Assembly: GCA_963675935.2 (NCBI GenBank)
Contig: CAXXPV010000008.1
Coordinates: 496,001-560,000 of the forward strand
DNA: 64,000 nt
From: G963675935 sp963675935
GTDB taxonomy: Bacteria; Planctomycetota; Planctomycetia; Pirellulales; Thermoguttaceae
Direction: 5' to 3'
Shown here: piece by piece, positions 62,484 through 64,000 of the stretch
How the letters are laid out: every line of letters starts with the position of its first letter
How positions within the stretch are numbered: the stretch's first letter is position 1
Notes under the pieces: generated by a model
Database searches by the model: none
Told to the model about the DNA's origin: nothing
Seen by the model: only the letters and a program-made list of their open reading frames with translations
Translations under genes and position numbers: made by a program

Positions 62484-63635
62484 ATGAACCCGCGCCAACC
62501 GATCGTTTCCCGACTGTTCGGCTGTTTGTGCTGGGCATTGTTCTGCTGCATGGGCGGCATTGCCGCGGCCGGTTCCGCCGAGGACTGGGAGCTGATGAAA
62601 CGAATCAGTCCGCGAGGCTACGTGTGCGGCTTTGTGGACAAACCGCTTGCGATTGACGGGCGACTCGACGAACCGGCTTGGCAGGCCGCGCCGTGGACCG
62701 ATGATTTCGCCGACATTGAAGGCAGCCGCAAGCCAACGCCTCGCTTTCGCACCCGGGCGAAAATGCTTTGGGACAACGAGCATCTTTACATTGCCGCCGA
62801 GTTGGAAGAACCACACCTGATGGGCACGGTCGCCAAGCACGACGCGGTAATCTTCGCCGACAACGATTTCGAAGTCTTTATTAATCCCGACGGCAACAAT
62901 CACAATTACTACGAGCTGGAACTGAACGCCCTGAACACAACGTGGGATCTTCATCTGGCGAAGCCGTACAAAGACGGTGGGTCGGCCGACAACAGTTTTG
63001 AGCTAACGGGCTTAAAGACCGCGGTTCACCGGAAGGGCACCTTGAACAATCCGGCCGACAAGGACGAGGGTTGGTGTGTGGAAATCGCCATTCCCTGGAA
63101 AGCCCTTGCCCAGCATTCCAAGCGTCGTTCGCCGCCGTCTGACGGCGATCAATGGCGAATCGATTTTTCGCGGGTGGAGTGGCAATTCACAGTTGTCGAT
63201 GGCAAATACGTGAAAGTGCCCAACACGCCCGAGAATAATTGGATATGGTCGCCACCGGGCATCATCGACATGCACCGGCCCGAGCGTTGGGGATACGTGC
63301 AGTTTTCCAAAGAACCGCCAAGCAAGGGCGTTTTCGTGCCCGATCCAACGCTTTCAGGACGTGACCGCTTGATGGAAGTTTACCACCGGCAGAAATCGTT
63401 CCATGAAAAGCATGGCCGCTGGGCCAAGACGTTGGCCGAATTGGGCATTTTGTCTCCAGGCGGAAAAGGCGGCGGCGAACCGGTGGAGATGAAGCTGACC
63501 GGCGATGGTTTTCGAGCAAGTCTGAAGATGCCGATCGGCGACACAACCCGGCGGCTCTTCGTTCGTCAGGATTCCTTGCTGTGGGCCGATGATTTGGAAA
63601 AAACGTCAGAAAAGCAAAATAGCCCGAAGGGATAA
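62484..63635 (+). CDS. Exported CBM9-like carbohydrate-binding protein
   Basis: 383 aa from ATG 62484, with GGAGG eight bases upstream. Signal peptide LFGCLCWALFCCMGGIAAAG. A family 9 carbohydrate-binding-like domain spans about 50-275: PLAIDGRLDEPAWQAAPWTD, AKMLWDNEHLYIAAELEEPH, DNDFEVFINPDGNNHNYYEL, WCVEIAIPWKAL, WRIDFSRVEW and HRPERWGYVQF. The tail has a helical region. It probably binds sugars outside the cell and is cotranscribed with the transglutaminase/esterase gene. Such proteins are common in planctomycete polysaccharide metabolism. Confidence 0.82.
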   Translation: MNPRQPIVSRLFGCLCWALFCCMGGIAAAGSAEDWELMKRISPRGYVCGFVDKPLAIDGRLDEPAWQAAPWTDDFADIEGSRKPTPRFRTRAKMLWDNEHLYIAAELEEPHLMGTVAKHDAVIFADNDFEVFINPDGNNHNYYELELNALNTTWDLHLAKPYKDGGSADNSFELTGLKTAVHRKGTLNNPADKDEGWCVEIAIPWKALAQHSKRRSPPSDGDQWRIDFSRVEWQFTVVDGKYVKVPNTPENNWIWSPPGIIDMHRPERWGYVQFSKEPPSKGVFVPDPTLSGRDRLMEVYHRQKSFHEKHGRWAKTLAELGILSPGGKGGGEPVEMKLTGDGFRASLKMPIGDTTRRLFVRQDSLLWADDLEKTSEKQNSPKG

Positions 63636-63907
63636 TAAACTGGCATCCCATTTCATGCGAATGTAGACATTCGGGCGGAAATTGGGTATATTGCACCTTG
63701 CACGGGCACTGGTGATACATTTTTTCCGAGGGAGAACATGTATCAATTCAAACCGCGTACAGTATAAACATCAGCGTTTCCCGCCTCAGACGCCCACCAT
63801 CCCAATTTTCCACGCCCTGCAATATCGATCTCGCCGCTTCGTTCGCGGTGCTTCGGTCTTTCATGGGGCAATGTTGGAAATTCCTTTTTTCTCCACGAGC
63901 CAAAACC
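63636..63907. other. Intergenic region, no gene recognised
   Basis: No gene and no clear promoter or terminator were found between the CBM9-like gene and the Tat-signal gene. Confidence 0.5.
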
Positions 63908-64000
63908 ATGCGAAAACAGTCCGGTCTCAATCGACGTAACTTTCTCAAGGTAGCCGGAGCGGGGGCCGCGGCGATCTCCTCGGGCGTGCTGAGCCAGGTG
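63908..64000 (+). CDS. Tat-exported protein, N-terminus only (cut by window end)
   Basis: The frame from ATG 63908 encodes MRKQSGLNRRNFLKVAGAGA and continues AAISSGVLSQV to the edge. NRRNFLKVAG is a twin-arginine signal, so the protein is folded in the cytoplasm and exported by Tat. In planctomycetes such starts are typical of DUF1501 proteins, sulfatases and Gfo/Idh oxidoreductases; the kind cannot be told from 31 residues. Confidence 0.8.
   Translation, partial: MRKQSGLNRRNFLKVAGAGAAAISSGVLSQV

Noticed and set aside
60433..62538. 701-codon minus-strand frame opposite the transglutaminase/esterase gene
   Set aside because: The plus strand has a signal peptide and two sets of catalytic motifs; the minus frame is the usual mirror of GC-rich coding DNA.

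Overview
The window looks like a chromosomal segment of a planctomycete (Pirellulales-like), with GC-rich DNA. The evidence is a DnaJ-like protein of the planctomycete type (DPYHVWLGIPPEEQPPNYY), split futalosine-pathway menaquinone genes (mqnC, mqnA), an ABC permease fused to a CPBP protease, the DUF2924 / serine recombinase / KorB-like HTH module, and many palindromic repeats, some sitting inside genes.

Layout. (1) 213-8821, minus strand: a six-gene complex I / group 4 hydrogenase-like operon (B, C, E, F, fused C/D large subunit, ferredoxin+B small subunit) led by a HTH + PTS EIIA regulator. The large subunit lacks the Ni-Fe cysteine pairs, so I read it as an Ehr (energy-converting hydrogenase-related) complex and not a hydrogenase. 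(2) 8935-15465, minus: ABC-2 permease/CPBP protease and its ATPase, mqnC, a hypothetical gene, a truncated DUF1016 gene and mqnA. (3) 15.6-27.3 kb: accessory DNA with an ankyrin-type protein, a truncated sigma factor, an orphan gene with a broken partner, an IS3 copy, and an IS630 copy inside a decayed serine-recombinase module, ending at a tRNA 3' fragment and an integrase tail. (4) 27.5-37.1 kb, plus: a five-gene operon of exported or membrane proteins (TPR, degenerate transglutaminase-like, HEAT-like, double PstS-like binding protein, DnaJ-like membrane protein) with a clear sigma-70 promoter. Copies of the palindrome TTGGACACCGTGTCCAA lie on both sides.

(5) 37.4-53.2 kb: an insertion-sequence-rich integrative region. 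It has IS66 copy 1 with an IS3 copy nested in its tnpB, an excisionase-like HTH, a diverged family A DNA-polymerase-like protein, an XRE repressor with promoter and palindrome, a tyrosine integrase split by a third IS3 copy, a RelE/HigBA-type toxin-antitoxin pair, a second excisionase and IS66 copy 2. The three IS3 copies are each 1600 bp with 4-bp target duplications. (6) 53.2-54.6 kb: tRNA-Ser(GGA), an integrase N-terminal relic, a group II intron-like relic and a DUF2283 gene. (7) 54.7-64 kb: ordinary genes for a C45 acyltransferase-like NTN hydrolase, a zinc-ribbon rhomboid protease, an RRM protein, a PAP2 phosphatase, a transglutaminase+esterase fusion, a CBM9-like protein and the start of a Tat-exported protein.

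Best leads for something undescribed: the five-gene exported operon, the polymerase-like protein in the integrative element, and perfect palindromic repeats inserted in frame inside respiratory-complex and transporter genes. All functional calls are by reading motifs; no database search was possible.
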